A stretch of DNA of 64,000 nt from assembly GCA_033855775.1 (NCBI GenBank), contig JAWVFT010000130.1:17784-81783 (forward strand), read 5' to 3'. The notes under the pieces were generated by a model, which worked only from the letters and a program-made list of their open reading frames with translations, searched no databases and had not been told where the DNA came from. Positions 17,972 through 26,702 of the stretch are shown piece by piece. Made by a program: the position numbers and the translations under genes. This DNA is from DASVTR01 sp033855775 (lineage in GTDB: Bacteria > Acidobacteriota > Blastocatellia > Pyrinomonadales > Pyrinomonadaceae). Within the stretch, counting starts at the first letter, position 1; each line of letters begins with the position of its first letter.

Positions 17972-18099
17972 AGTCGGCAGATGAAGTCAGCGCGAATAAA
18001 GTCGGCGCATCAAGTTGACGGATGAAGTCAGCCAATAAAGTAGGCTCATCAAGTCGTTGAATGAAGTTGACGGATGAAGTCGTTGAATGAAGTCGGCGC
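17968..18099 (+). repeat. Degenerate 13-14 bp tandem repeat array
   Basis: About ten copies of a unit close to ATGAAGTCGGCGG, with variants such as AATAAAGTCGGCGC and ATCAAGTTGACGG, fill the spacer after 17700-17971. The first copy overlaps its stop codon. Many units carry an ATG, which makes the start of the next gene hard to place. Confidence 0.8.
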
Positions 18100-18131
18100 G
18101 GTCGGTTGGCTCAAGAGGCTTTGAGAAGAGG

Positions 18132-20582
18132 ATGCTGGTCGAGGTCTTCAAGACTTGCGAGGCGGGCTTGGAATGGTTAGTCCCAAGCCTCTTTCGTCGC
18201 GCGGCTAAAGCGTATGAGGAGTCGGGGCAGATGCGCGAGGCGGCGGATTGCTGGGTCGCGGCGCAAGAGGCCAGCCGCGCCGCCGGCCTCTACCTGCGCG
18301 AGGGCGATTACGCGCGCGCCGCGCAGTTGCTCTTCGAGGCCGGACGCTACGCGGACGCGCTTGAGAGTTATCGCAACTGGGCTGGCTTTCAATCGCCGGA
18401 GAGCGAGGATTTCGTCGTCGCTCGCCTTGGCGAAGCGGCGTGCCTGACGCTGCTGCGCGCAGACAGGAGCGCGGCCAGAGCCGCCTATCGCTCGGCGCGC
18501 GCGCAGATAGAAGCCTGCGACGCGATGCTTCAGCGCGACACCAACGCCGCCGTCCGCCGGACTCGTTCGCTCATCGCCGCGCGCTTGTGGGAAGCGATGG
18601 GAGCTTACGGTCTTCACGTCGGGCGCGAGGACCTGCTTCAGTTGGGCTACGAGCGCGCCCTCGTGCTCTACGGCGATGAGCACAAGCCGGAGCGCGTGCG
18701 CGTGGCTCGCGCTTATCTCGCGGCGGCTGGCGAAAACAGGTTGCTGGCGCAGGAGTTGGAAGCGTGGCTCGCGGAGTGGGAGCAGAAAGCCGTCGCGCGC
18801 GAAGACACGCGCCCCGTCGCGCTGATTCATGTGGGCCGCACGTTTCGCGCCGGCGACCGCGTGAGCATAGAGCCGGGCGGCGTAGCGTTCCAACCGCAAG
18901 ACACGGGTTATGACGGGGAAATTTTCGGCCACGGAGGCGAGACGGGAACAGTCACAGGCAGCGCGGGAGCCACGGCCCTCAAGGTCAGATGGGACCCGCA
19001 GAAATTCACCAACCTGCGCGACCCTCCCAAAGACATCTCGGAAGACGGATTCGTCAGCGCTCTGGCTGTTGACCGTTGGATAGTCATGCTTGAGAGCTTC
19101 GAGTCAGTCATCGCGGCCAATCTGCTGCGCATCATGCAAGCGCCGCTGACGAAGTTTCGCATTCATCAATCTGTCTGGGAGCGCGACGAAAGCAAGCGCG
19201 AGTTGGAGCGGCGCGATTGGGTTCTGGCCAGCCCGACGACTTGGGAGCAACGCTACCCGGACGGCAAGGCCACGGAGTTTGAGGTCAGCGGTCGCGCCGT
19301 CATCCTCGGCGACCACGGCACAATCGTCGTCAAGCGAAGCGAGAGCGCGGACGAGATTGACCCTGACCGTCGTGACACGATGGTTAGTTATCCGACCGCG
19401 ATTGAAATTTTCATCCCGGACCGTGGCAGCCGAAAGCAATGGCTGAGAATGCGCGGCAAGCGAGAGACGAGAGGCGAGCAATGGGCATACGAGGACTGGC
19501 GCAACGTCGCCGAGATGCGCATCATTGACGACGACGATGCGGTTGCCGCCAACGAGCGCGCGGAGATTATAGACGAGGAATGGCGAGACGAAATCCTCTG
19601 CCCGCGCTGCTTTGGTCAACTGACGGGACAACCGAAATCCTGTCGCAACTGCGGCTACGGCCATGCCGACCCGGAGGCTTTGCTCGGCGTCACGCTCGAC
19701 GGGAAATACAAGCTGGTTGAAATCATCGCTTATTCCGGTTGGATTACAGTCTATCGCGCGATTGAACAGGACGGCTCCGGGCGCGAGTGCGCGATTAAGA
19801 CGCTGAAGGAGTCTTACATCCCCGACGGAAGCGAGCGTCGCCGTTTCTTTCAACTGGCCGAAACCGGCTTGAAGCTGCAACACCCGAATATCGTCAGCCT
19901 TTACGATTTCAACATGGCGAAACTGCCCGCGCCGTATCTCGTGATGGAGATGGTCGAAGGCGAACTGTTGTTGCAGTGGATGCGCCGTGGGGCATTCGCA
20001 GGGCTTGGATGGCGGAGCGCGCTGAGGTTGTTTCTCGAAATCTGTTACGCAGTCGGCGCGGCGCATCGTCGCCAGATAGTGCACCGGCGAATCACGCCGA
20101 GGGATGTCTTCATTCTCCCGCCCGTGCGAAGCGCGGAGAGACATGCGGAGTTTAAGAATCGCGTCAAGGTGACAAACTTCGGCTATCACGAAAATCCTGA
20201 GATGCCTGACACATGGTTTGGTAATCCGGGAGAGAACTGGGTGGCGTATATGTCGCCGGAGCAGTGTCGGGATGAGAGCCTGACGCCGCGCTCGGATGTC
20301 TACAGCCTCGGCGTTCTGCTGTACGAGATGATTGCCGGGACGCCGCCCTTCGTCGCAGAGTCGGCGGTGGCGATAGCGCGCATGCATCTCGAAGAAGCGC
20401 CGCCGCCCTTTCATCCTTCGCTCGAAGTGGAGCCGTGGCTGGAAACTTTGGTGATGAAAGCTCTGGCGAAAGACCCGCGCGAGCGACCGGCGGACGCCAA
20501 CGCTTTAGCCGCAGAGTTGCAGCAGTTCTTCGCTTCATTCACGGAGCTTCAAGGTCAAAGCGAATCGCCCGGCGGCTCTTAA
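18132..20582 (+). CDS. TPR-like / zinc-ribbon / pseudokinase protein
   Basis: From the ATG at 18132 the protein is 816 residues; an in-frame ATG at 18087 lies inside the repeat array and is less likely. Residues about 1-240 form helical TPR-like repeats ('AADCWVAAQEASRAAGLY'). A beta-rich middle follows, then a zinc ribbon at about 490-510 (CPRC ... CRNCG). A Ser/Thr kinase fold occupies about 525-800. The Lys in 'CAIKTLKE' and the 'MSPEQC' and 'SDVYSLGVLLYEM' motifs remain. The catalytic HRD reads HRR (Arg653), DFG reads NFG (Asn682), and the Gly-rich loop is lost. It is therefore predicted to be a pseudokinase scaffold or sensor in the cluster. Confidence 0.85.
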   Translation: MLVEVFKTCEAGLEWLVPSLFRRAAKAYEESGQMREAADCWVAAQEASRAAGLYLREGDYARAAQLLFEAGRYADALESYRNWAGFQSPESEDFVVARLGEAACLTLLRADRSAARAAYRSARAQIEACDAMLQRDTNAAVRRTRSLIAARLWEAMGAYGLHVGREDLLQLGYERALVLYGDEHKPERVRVARAYLAAAGENRLLAQELEAWLAEWEQKAVAREDTRPVALIHVGRTFRAGDRVSIEPGGVAFQPQDTGYDGEIFGHGGETGTVTGSAGATALKVRWDPQKFTNLRDPPKDISEDGFVSALAVDRWIVMLESFESVIAANLLRIMQAPLTKFRIHQSVWERDESKRELERRDWVLASPTTWEQRYPDGKATEFEVSGRAVILGDHGTIVVKRSESADEIDPDRRDTMVSYPTAIEIFIPDRGSRKQWLRMRGKRETRGEQWAYEDWRNVAEMRIIDDDDAVAANERAEIIDEEWRDEILCPRCFGQLTGQPKSCRNCGYGHADPEALLGVTLDGKYKLVEIIAYSGWITVYRAIEQDGSGRECAIKTLKESYIPDGSERRRFFQLAETGLKLQHPNIVSLYDFNMAKLPAPYLVMEMVEGELLLQWMRRGAFAGLGWRSALRLFLEICYAVGAAHRRQIVHRRITPRDVFILPPVRSAERHAEFKNRVKVTNFGYHENPEMPDTWFGNPGENWVAYMSPEQCRDESLTPRSDVYSLGVLLYEMIAGTPPFVAESAVAIARMHLEEAPPPFHPSLEVEPWLETLVMKALAKDPRERPADANALAAELQQFFASFTELQGQSESPGGS

Positions 20583-20656
20583 GCTCACTTCAAAAATTGG
20601 CGGCTGAAGAAGGAGCGGCTCTCTCTTGTTTAGTCCTGAGCGCGAGGTCTTAATCA

Positions 20657-22717
20657 ATGGCTCAATGTAAGAAGATGCTGGCAGGCACGGAGCGTTGCAG
20701 CAATCGCGCTGTGCCCGGCGTTGACTACTGCGAGGAACACCGGCGCATACAGTTTCGCCCCGCGACGGAAGCCGCGCCGCCTCCACCGCCGCAGCCTGAG
20801 CGGAAGAAGAGCAAAGCGGCGAGCAGCCAAAAGCGACAGACCGATGCGCAGCAGAACGCCGCAGCAGCAGCATGGACAATCCGCGCGAGCGCGGACGGCG
20901 AGACGCCATCGTTTCCGGGCCTGCGCGCCGATACGCGCAACATTCTGGTCGCGCCGCAGGGACTCATCCGCTTGCGAGAGAAGAAAACTGACGCGCGCGA
21001 GAAGCCGCCCGGCGCTTCGCTGGCGCGTCTGCTCGGTTGTCTCAGCCAGGAACTCTCGCTGGCCGCAGATGTCACTATCCGGCGGACGCTTGACGGCGAA
21101 GAAGCCTTGCTTCTGTTGATGCCGCCTGAGCCTGACGCGACTGATTTGTCGCGCTTCTACGACGCTGTGGCGGCGGCTGCGGAGTTGAGCGACGGCAAAC
21201 TTTACGTCGGGCAGGGACGCGCCTTTATTCTTTACAGAGACGGCGGCGCGGCCAGAGGCTATGACGCCGACAAGGTAGCTTTGCCGCCGAGCAACGAGTT
21301 GTTTCTCTTAGACCAAGAGACGACGCATCGCGTCGCGCCGTCAAACCTGACGGAGCTTTCTGTGCCTGACTTGCTGCTGCGAATGTCGCTCGTGCCTGCC
21401 CGTGAATTTGAGTTGCCGGAGCGAGCCTTCGTGATGGTCGCCGCGCCGCTCTATCGCATGGTGGCGCGCTACCTGCGCGACCATCATCTGCGCTATCGCA
21501 TCGCGCGCTTTCATGCGCCGGAGCATGAAACGCTGGCTCTCATCGAAATCATGCCGCGCCGCGCTTCTCCGACCGGCGCGCGCGTGCCTGCCTTCGTGCT
21601 CAACTATCTTGAGAATCTGCCGCGCTCGGTTGTGCTGACGGAAGCCTGGGCCGAAGCGGGGCGGCGCATGTTGACGCAGTGGGGGCAGCGTTATCCGGGC
21701 AACCCGCGCAACGTCTTGCCCGCGTTCCCGCCCGACATCTTGTTGCTCTTCAACTCCGACAATGATTATCCGAATCTTGCCGTCGCGCCGCAGCCGACCT
21801 TCTTCGAGGGCGACGACGTGACCTCTGCGCAAACGCCGCGCGCGGCGCGCGTTGACTTAAAGCCGCTCGGCGAACGAGACGGACTGCGCTTCGAGTTGCC
21901 CGTCAAGCTCGTGCAGGACACGGGCGCGACCGCCGCGACCGCCGCGTTGATTCTCGACGCGGAAGAGATTGACTGGATTCGCAGGCTGCTCTACAGGCTG
22001 CCGGGAGAGGCTTTCAATTCCTACACGCTCTGCATGGGCCTGGAGCGCGCCGTCCTGCTCGGCGAGAGCATGGCCGTCGAAGCTTTGCCCTTCGGCATCG
22101 CTTTGCAGCGCGTGCAGGACACGCGACTCTTCATCCCGCTGCGCACGCGCTTTGCGCCCGACTTGCCATGGACGTTGCTGGCTCAAGCTCTGAGTCTGAA
22201 AGACGGCGTTTATACTTTTCTCGCCGAAGATTTTCGGCTCGACATTCCGCGAGCGGCTTTCACGCCGCTGGCCCGCGCGCTCGTGGCGGACAAAAAACAA
22301 GCGCCCGAAAAATTCACCCTGCGCCAAACTCAAGGCTTGCCGGAATTGCAGTGGACGCCGCACCCACAGGCGCAGAGTAGTCGCTCCACTGCGCCAGCCG
22401 CCCACGACGCGCCGCAAGGAGAGCGACAACAGCAGGGCTTCTTCGAAAGACTCTTAGGCGGGAGAGATTCGGAGCCACAGCCTGCCGCGCAAAGCCCGCG
22501 CGCGCGTCAGTCCGCCCCGCAAATAAACCCGCAGCCGATTGATGAGGCCGCGTTATTCCGCAAGCGCGCAGGTGCGTTCTTGCAGTCGGGCGACCACTTG
22601 AGCGCGGCCTTCTGCTTTGCTCTGGCCGGAGACAACTACAACGCGGCGCGCTCTTATCAGGAAGCCGCGCGCCTCATCAAAGAGCAGGAGCAGGGAAAGA
22701 AAGAGGCCGCAGGCTAA
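20657..22717 (+). CDS. Zinc-finger protein with TPR-like tail, end of cluster
   Basis: The 686-residue protein opens with a small CxnCxnCxxH finger (residues 4-27: 'CKKM ... RCSNRAV ... YCEEH'), then a Pro/Lys linker. The central region (about 80-560) is mixed alpha/beta and I do not recognise it. A Gln/Ser/Pro-rich linker follows, and the last 60 residues ('GAFLQSGDHLSAAFCFALA') resemble the TPR-like helices at the start of the pseudokinase protein. GAGGT lies 9 nt before the ATG. It is the last gene that I assign to the conflict cluster. Confidence 0.72.
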   Translation: MAQCKKMLAGTERCSNRAVPGVDYCEEHRRIQFRPATEAAPPPPPQPERKKSKAASSQKRQTDAQQNAAAAAWTIRASADGETPSFPGLRADTRNILVAPQGLIRLREKKTDAREKPPGASLARLLGCLSQELSLAADVTIRRTLDGEEALLLLMPPEPDATDLSRFYDAVAAAAELSDGKLYVGQGRAFILYRDGGAARGYDADKVALPPSNELFLLDQETTHRVAPSNLTELSVPDLLLRMSLVPAREFELPERAFVMVAAPLYRMVARYLRDHHLRYRIARFHAPEHETLALIEIMPRRASPTGARVPAFVLNYLENLPRSVVLTEAWAEAGRRMLTQWGQRYPGNPRNVLPAFPPDILLLFNSDNDYPNLAVAPQPTFFEGDDVTSAQTPRAARVDLKPLGERDGLRFELPVKLVQDTGATAATAALILDAEEIDWIRRLLYRLPGEAFNSYTLCMGLERAVLLGESMAVEALPFGIALQRVQDTRLFIPLRTRFAPDLPWTLLAQALSLKDGVYTFLAEDFRLDIPRAAFTPLARALVADKKQAPEKFTLRQTQGLPELQWTPHPQAQSSRSTAPAAHDAPQGERQQQGFFERLLGGRDSEPQPAAQSPRARQSAPQINPQPIDEAALFRKRAGAFLQSGDHLSAAFCFALAGDNYNAARSYQEAARLIKEQEQGKKEAAG

Positions 22718-22742
22718 CGACCTTCCGGCTTGAAGGGATTCG

Positions 22743-23789
22743 ATGACGCTCTCAAACATTCAGGCGAACTGGCGCGAAGCGATGCTCTACGAACGACAGC
22801 CGGACGGCTCAACGCTGTGCCGCCTGTGCGCTCATTTCTGCGAGATTAAGGAAGGGCAGCAAGGCTTCTGTCGCGTGCGCGAGAATCGCGGCGGAAGGCT
22901 CTACGCGCTGGCCGCTTATCAACTGAGCGCGCGCCACGTTGACTCGATTGAGAAGAAGCCGCTCTTTCATTTTTATCCCGGCTCGTCCGCCTACTCCATC
23001 GCCGCCTATGGCTGCAACTTTCGCTGCGGCTTCTGCACAAACTGGATGGTGTCGCAAGCGGCGGGAGAGCAAGCGGCCGCTTCCGGCGAGGCTCTCACGC
23101 CTCAGGAGATTGTCTCCGCCGCGCAGGCCGCGCGCTGTCGCAGCATCGCCTATACTTACATCGAGCCGACCATCTTCTTCGAGTTTATCAACGACATCGC
23201 GCGGCTGGCGAAGGCCGCCGGAGTCTTCAACGTCTTCAAGTCTAACGGCTTCATGAGCGCCGAGATGCTCGATAGCTGTCGCCCTTTTCTGGACGCCGCC
23301 AATGTTGACCTCAAGGCTTTCCGCGACCTCTCTTACCAACGCTTCGGCGGGCGTCTTCAACCCGTGCTCGATAATCTCAAACGGATGAAAGCCAACGGCG
23401 TCTGGCTGGAAGTGACGACCGTGTTGATTCCGGGCGTCAACGATGACGACGCAGAGTTACAGGAGATGGCGGAATTTATCGCCGTCGAGTTGGGAGTCGA
23501 AACGCCGTGGCATCTGGGCCGCTTCTTCCCTGCTTACAAGATGACGAACACCGCTCCGACACCGGTTGAAACTCTCAGGCGCGCGCGCGCAATCGGATTG
23601 AAGCAAGGCTTGCGATATGTCTATGCCAGCGGCATTCCAGATAAAGAGCGTCAGGATACTCTGTGCCACAATTGCGGCTGCGTTCTCATCGAGCGGAAGG
23701 GCTTCGATTTGCTGGCCAACCACCTTGAGAGCGGCAACTGCCCGCATTGCGCCGCCGTCGTTTCAGGGATTGGAATGGGCAACACTTAG
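22743..23789 (+). CDS. amrS: AmmeMemoRadiSam-type radical SAM enzyme
   Basis: The 348-residue protein has the N-terminal cysteine cluster 'CRLCAHFC ... GFCRVR' typical of AmrS. The radical SAM motif follows as CNFRCGFC, then 'YTYIEPTIFFE' and 'VDLKAF', and a C-terminal CHNCG...CPHC pair. The family resembles pyruvate formate-lyase activases and is found with AMMECR1 and MEMO domain proteins. Neither partner is in this window. It starts 25 bp after 20657-22717, so it may be transcribed with the cluster, but it is probably unrelated to it. Confidence 0.9.
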   Translation: MTLSNIQANWREAMLYERQPDGSTLCRLCAHFCEIKEGQQGFCRVRENRGGRLYALAAYQLSARHVDSIEKKPLFHFYPGSSAYSIAAYGCNFRCGFCTNWMVSQAAGEQAAASGEALTPQEIVSAAQAARCRSIAYTYIEPTIFFEFINDIARLAKAAGVFNVFKSNGFMSAEMLDSCRPFLDAANVDLKAFRDLSYQRFGGRLQPVLDNLKRMKANGVWLEVTTVLIPGVNDDDAELQEMAEFIAVELGVETPWHLGRFFPAYKMTNTAPTPVETLRRARAIGLKQGLRYVYASGIPDKERQDTLCHNCGCVLIERKGFDLLANHLESGNCPHCAAVVSGIGMGNT

Positions 23790-24252
23790 CGGCCCGAAGG
23801 CGCGCTCTTTTTTTCGCGCAACGACATTGACGGCGGGAGTCGCGCGCTCAGGCGAATTGCTAAGAGGCGCGAGTTAAGCTATAACACTAGCCGTGAAGCG
23901 TAGTCCATCAGAAAGGTCGCAGCATTTAAGACTTACCGTTTAGACTCGCTTCCGTCTTCTTGAGCATCAAACTCACTCAGATTCCTTCCAGCGTCAGGCA
24001 ACGTAGCGCCACGACGACGGCTTCAACTCTTAGTGACCTTCGCTCTCGTTATCGCCAGAGAAAACCGGTCAGCGGAGCTTTCCGTACGCTAGCTCACAAA
24101 CTTATGATATATTGCCTTTTGAAAGATAGCTTCCCGCCGGCAGGATTGAGTCCCCTGCTCTTTCCCCATTGAGGTTGTTGTTTATTTCCGTCACTCCCGC
24201 GTGAAAGGGCAGTGAATTTTTCAGTCTAAATATTTTAAGAGGAAACAGGGCG
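23790..24252 (+). other. 463-bp intergenic region
   Basis: I see no convincing gene here. A GC-rich stretch with a run of seven T (about 23809-23815) follows the AmrS gene and may help termination. Short open frames on the + strand have no ribosome site and an unnatural composition. AAGAGGAAA just before 24253 is the ribosome site of the next gene. Confidence 0.5.
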
Positions 24253-25806
24253 ATGAAGATACTACTCTACAATCCAGACAACGGCGTGACCCGCAACTTC
24301 ATGCCTCACCTCTGGATGTTTCTGCTCCAATCTCTCACGCCTGCCGGCCACGAAGTCCTTTTGATTGACGGCAACGCCCGCGCTATGACCGAAGCCGAAC
24401 TCGTCGCCTTCTGCCATGAGGAAGGAGTCGGCCTCGTCGGCATCGGAGCCATGACCCGCATGATTGCCCGCGCCTATCGCATCGCCGACGCCTTGCGAGC
24501 CTCCGGCATCAAGGTCGTCATGGGCGGCCCGCACGTCACCGAATGCCCGGACGAAGCCCTGGGCCGCGACGGCGGCACACGCCACGCCGACGCCATCGCC
24601 CTCGGCGAAGCCGACCAGACGTGGCCGCAGATTGTGCTTGATGCCGCCGGCGACCAACTCAAAGAGGTCTACGAGCCGGAGCGCGACGCCAAGGGTAACG
24701 ACAAAAAGCCGAGCCTCCAACCTTATCCAACCATCCCATGGGACACGCTCGACCTGGACCAGTTCAACCTCGTGCCGAAGTTTCTGCGCCCGGCCTTGGG
24801 ACGAATGGGCGGCGGTTGGGGGTCGTTTCATGTCGTCCCGATTGAGACGGGTCGCGGCTGCCCCTACGGCTGCGAGTTCTGCACCGTGACGGGTTTCTTC
24901 GGCGACTCCATACGCTTTCGCTCCAACGAGTCGGTAATCGAAGAACTGCTGCGGCTCAAGGCCCGCTCCAAGCGCGAACGCGGGCAAGTCGCCGTCTTCT
25001 TCATTGACGACAACCTCGCCATCAACACCAAGCGGCTCAAGGCTCTGCTCAAAGACATCATCAACGCCAACGCTCAACTCCCGTGGGTCGCGCAAATCAG
25101 CGCCAACCTCCTCAAGGATGAAGAACTGGTTGACTTGATTGCGCAATCGGGCGGCAAGTGGGTTTTCATCGGAATGGAATCCATCGACCCGGCCAACATG
25201 GCCGACGTTAATAAGAACTTCAGCAAGCCTTCGGAGTACGGAGCCGTCTTGCACAGACTGGCGCAGCGCAACATCTACGCCATCACGTCCTTTATCTTCG
25301 GGATGGACAACGACACGGTGGGCGTGGCGAAGCGGACGCTGAAAGAGATTGAGACGTGGCCGCCGGGGTTGCCTGTATTCGGGCAGTTGACGCCGTTTCC
25401 GGCGACGCCTTTGTACGAGCGATTGGAGAAGGCCGGGAGGCTGGCGAGGCCGAAACATTGGATGGATTTTGCGCCGTTCGAGATGGCGCACGCCCCGCTG
25501 CGGATGAGCATCAAGGAGGCGCGGGCGGAGGTGAACGAGGCGTGGGCCAGGTCGTACAGCGCGGAGCGGAATGCGGAAGCGGTGGGAGCGATAGGAGAGG
25601 CGCACATCCAATATCGGATTAGCCATCTGGTGGCGCGGATGTTCTTTCGCGGCATCTACTTTCCGCAGATGAACAAGCGCGCTTGGCTGAAGTTAATCGC
25701 GCAGAACCGGCAAACAATGTACGCCCTGTTGAAAGAAGGATGGGCGGCGTGGCGCGGTTCGCGCAAGAAGGAGCCCGCGTTGGCGGTCGAATCGCTTGCC
25801 GAATAA
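24253..25806 (+). CDS. B12-binding-domain radical SAM protein
   Basis: The 517-residue protein has an N-terminal cobalamin-binding-like Rossmann domain (about 1-140: 'LLYNPDN', 'HEVLLIDG', 'VMGGPHVT'). The radical SAM core (about 190-420) carries the cluster motif CPYGCEFC. A helical C-terminus includes 'GIYFPQMNKRAW'. Members of this class methylate or rearrange unactivated carbons or act in hopanoid, pigment and cofactor pathways. The substrate cannot be read from context, as it stands alone. AAGAGGAAA precedes the ATG. Confidence 0.9.
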   Translation: MKILLYNPDNGVTRNFMPHLWMFLLQSLTPAGHEVLLIDGNARAMTEAELVAFCHEEGVGLVGIGAMTRMIARAYRIADALRASGIKVVMGGPHVTECPDEALGRDGGTRHADAIALGEADQTWPQIVLDAAGDQLKEVYEPERDAKGNDKKPSLQPYPTIPWDTLDLDQFNLVPKFLRPALGRMGGGWGSFHVVPIETGRGCPYGCEFCTVTGFFGDSIRFRSNESVIEELLRLKARSKRERGQVAVFFIDDNLAINTKRLKALLKDIINANAQLPWVAQISANLLKDEELVDLIAQSGGKWVFIGMESIDPANMADVNKNFSKPSEYGAVLHRLAQRNIYAITSFIFGMDNDTVGVAKRTLKEIETWPPGLPVFGQLTPFPATPLYERLEKAGRLARPKHWMDFAPFEMAHAPLRMSIKEARAEVNEAWARSYSAERNAEAVGAIGEAHIQYRISHLVARMFFRGIYFPQMNKRAWLKLIAQNRQTMYALLKEGWAAWRGSRKKEPALAVESLAE

Positions 25807-26192
25807 CTACGGGCAAATTGCCCGCCGGATAATTGGCGATTCAAGCTCTCTGCGCAAGGCCCGTTGAGCTTCGCGCGGAACAGTAAATACGGGTCGAAAT
25901 TTTCGCGTCGTCGTCGGCCAGGGTCGCTGGCGGCTTGCAACTACGGCGCATATTAGTGCATCATAGTTGCTGGTTATTCCTTCTCTCTTGCATCAACGGT
26001 GATGCGCTACACGCTTGTTAGTCTTTTGCGATGGCGTTTTGGATAGTTCGAGAGTAGGCTGTTTTCAACTTTAGAAGCCGCTCTGACAAGAGCACCCCGA
26101 ACCCGAAGCCTTCGCTGCCTACCGTTACACCGAAGACACTTTAATTCGAGCTTCTCTCTTAACTCCTGTTTGCAAGGAGAAGGTACACATCT
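25807..26192 (+). other. 386-bp leader region upstream of the RRM gene
   Basis: No gene is visible. A short palindrome, CGGGCAAATTGCCCG (25810-25824), directly follows the radical SAM gene. The remainder is AT-richer than its surroundings and probably contains the promoter and long leader of the RRM gene, as is usual for cold-inducible RNA-binding proteins. I could not place -35/-10 boxes with confidence. Confidence 0.4.
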
Positions 26193-26552
26193 ATGTCTAT
26201 GAAACTTTACGTCGGAAACCTGTCGTTCAACACTTCGAGCGATGATTTACAAGAACTGTTCGCGCAGGCCGGCACGGTCGAGTCTTCGGCTGTGGTCGAA
26301 GACCGCGAGACGGGTCGCTCACGTGGCTTCGGCTTCGTCGAAATGTCCACGAGCGAAGAAGGTCAGGCGGCCATCCAGAAATTCAACGGGATGGAAGTCG
26401 GCGGTCGTAGCCTCACCGTCAACGAAGCCAAGCCCCGCGAAGATCGCGGCGGTGGCGGCGGCGGTCGTGGCGGCTATGGCGGCGGCGGCGGTGGTCGCGG
26501 CGGTGGCGGCGGCGGACGCGGCGGCTACGGCGGCGGCGGTTCGCGCTACTAA
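26193..26552 (+). CDS. Glycine-rich RRM RNA-binding protein
   Basis: The 119-residue protein has one RRM: RNP2 'LYVGNL' (about 4-9) and RNP1 'RGFGFVEM' (about 45-52). A Gly/Arg/Tyr-rich tail follows from about residue 88, like the cold-inducible RNA-binding proteins of cyanobacteria and other bacteria. It probably binds single-stranded RNA. AAGGAGAAGG precedes the ATG. It lies 150 bp before a RhlE-type helicase gene, a pairing that fits a shared role in RNA unwinding under cold stress. Confidence 0.93.
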   Translation: MSMKLYVGNLSFNTSSDDLQELFAQAGTVESSAVVEDRETGRSRGFGFVEMSTSEEGQAAIQKFNGMEVGGRSLTVNEAKPREDRGGGGGGRGGYGGGGGGRGGGGGGRGGYGGGGSRY

Positions 26553-26589
26553 TCTCACGGTCAACAAGAGTTTTGACCGCAGAGAAAAA

Positions 26590-26626
26590 CGCCTCCGGCG
26601 CGCGCGACAAGACGCCGCCGGAGGCG
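26590..26626 (+). terminator. GC-rich hairpin between RRM and helicase genes
   Basis: CGCCTCCGGCG (26590-26600) pairs perfectly with CGCCGGAGGCG (26616-26626). A pyrimidine-rich tract follows but no clean T run, so it may be a terminator or an attenuator that lets some transcription reach the helicase. Confidence 0.6.
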
Positions 26627-26702
26627 CTCAACAATTTCTTTTCACACACAGCAGCGCGCTCCCGTCAACGAACGGTTTCAGAGCATGCGCCAAAGGATTT
26701 TC

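Noticed and set aside
17968..18099. CRISPR-like array
   Set aside because: Units are only 13-14 bp, degenerate and adjacent, with no spacers and no cas genes.
23960..24172. Small open frame in the 463-bp spacer
   Set aside because: There is no ribosome site and the composition is unlike the surrounding genes.
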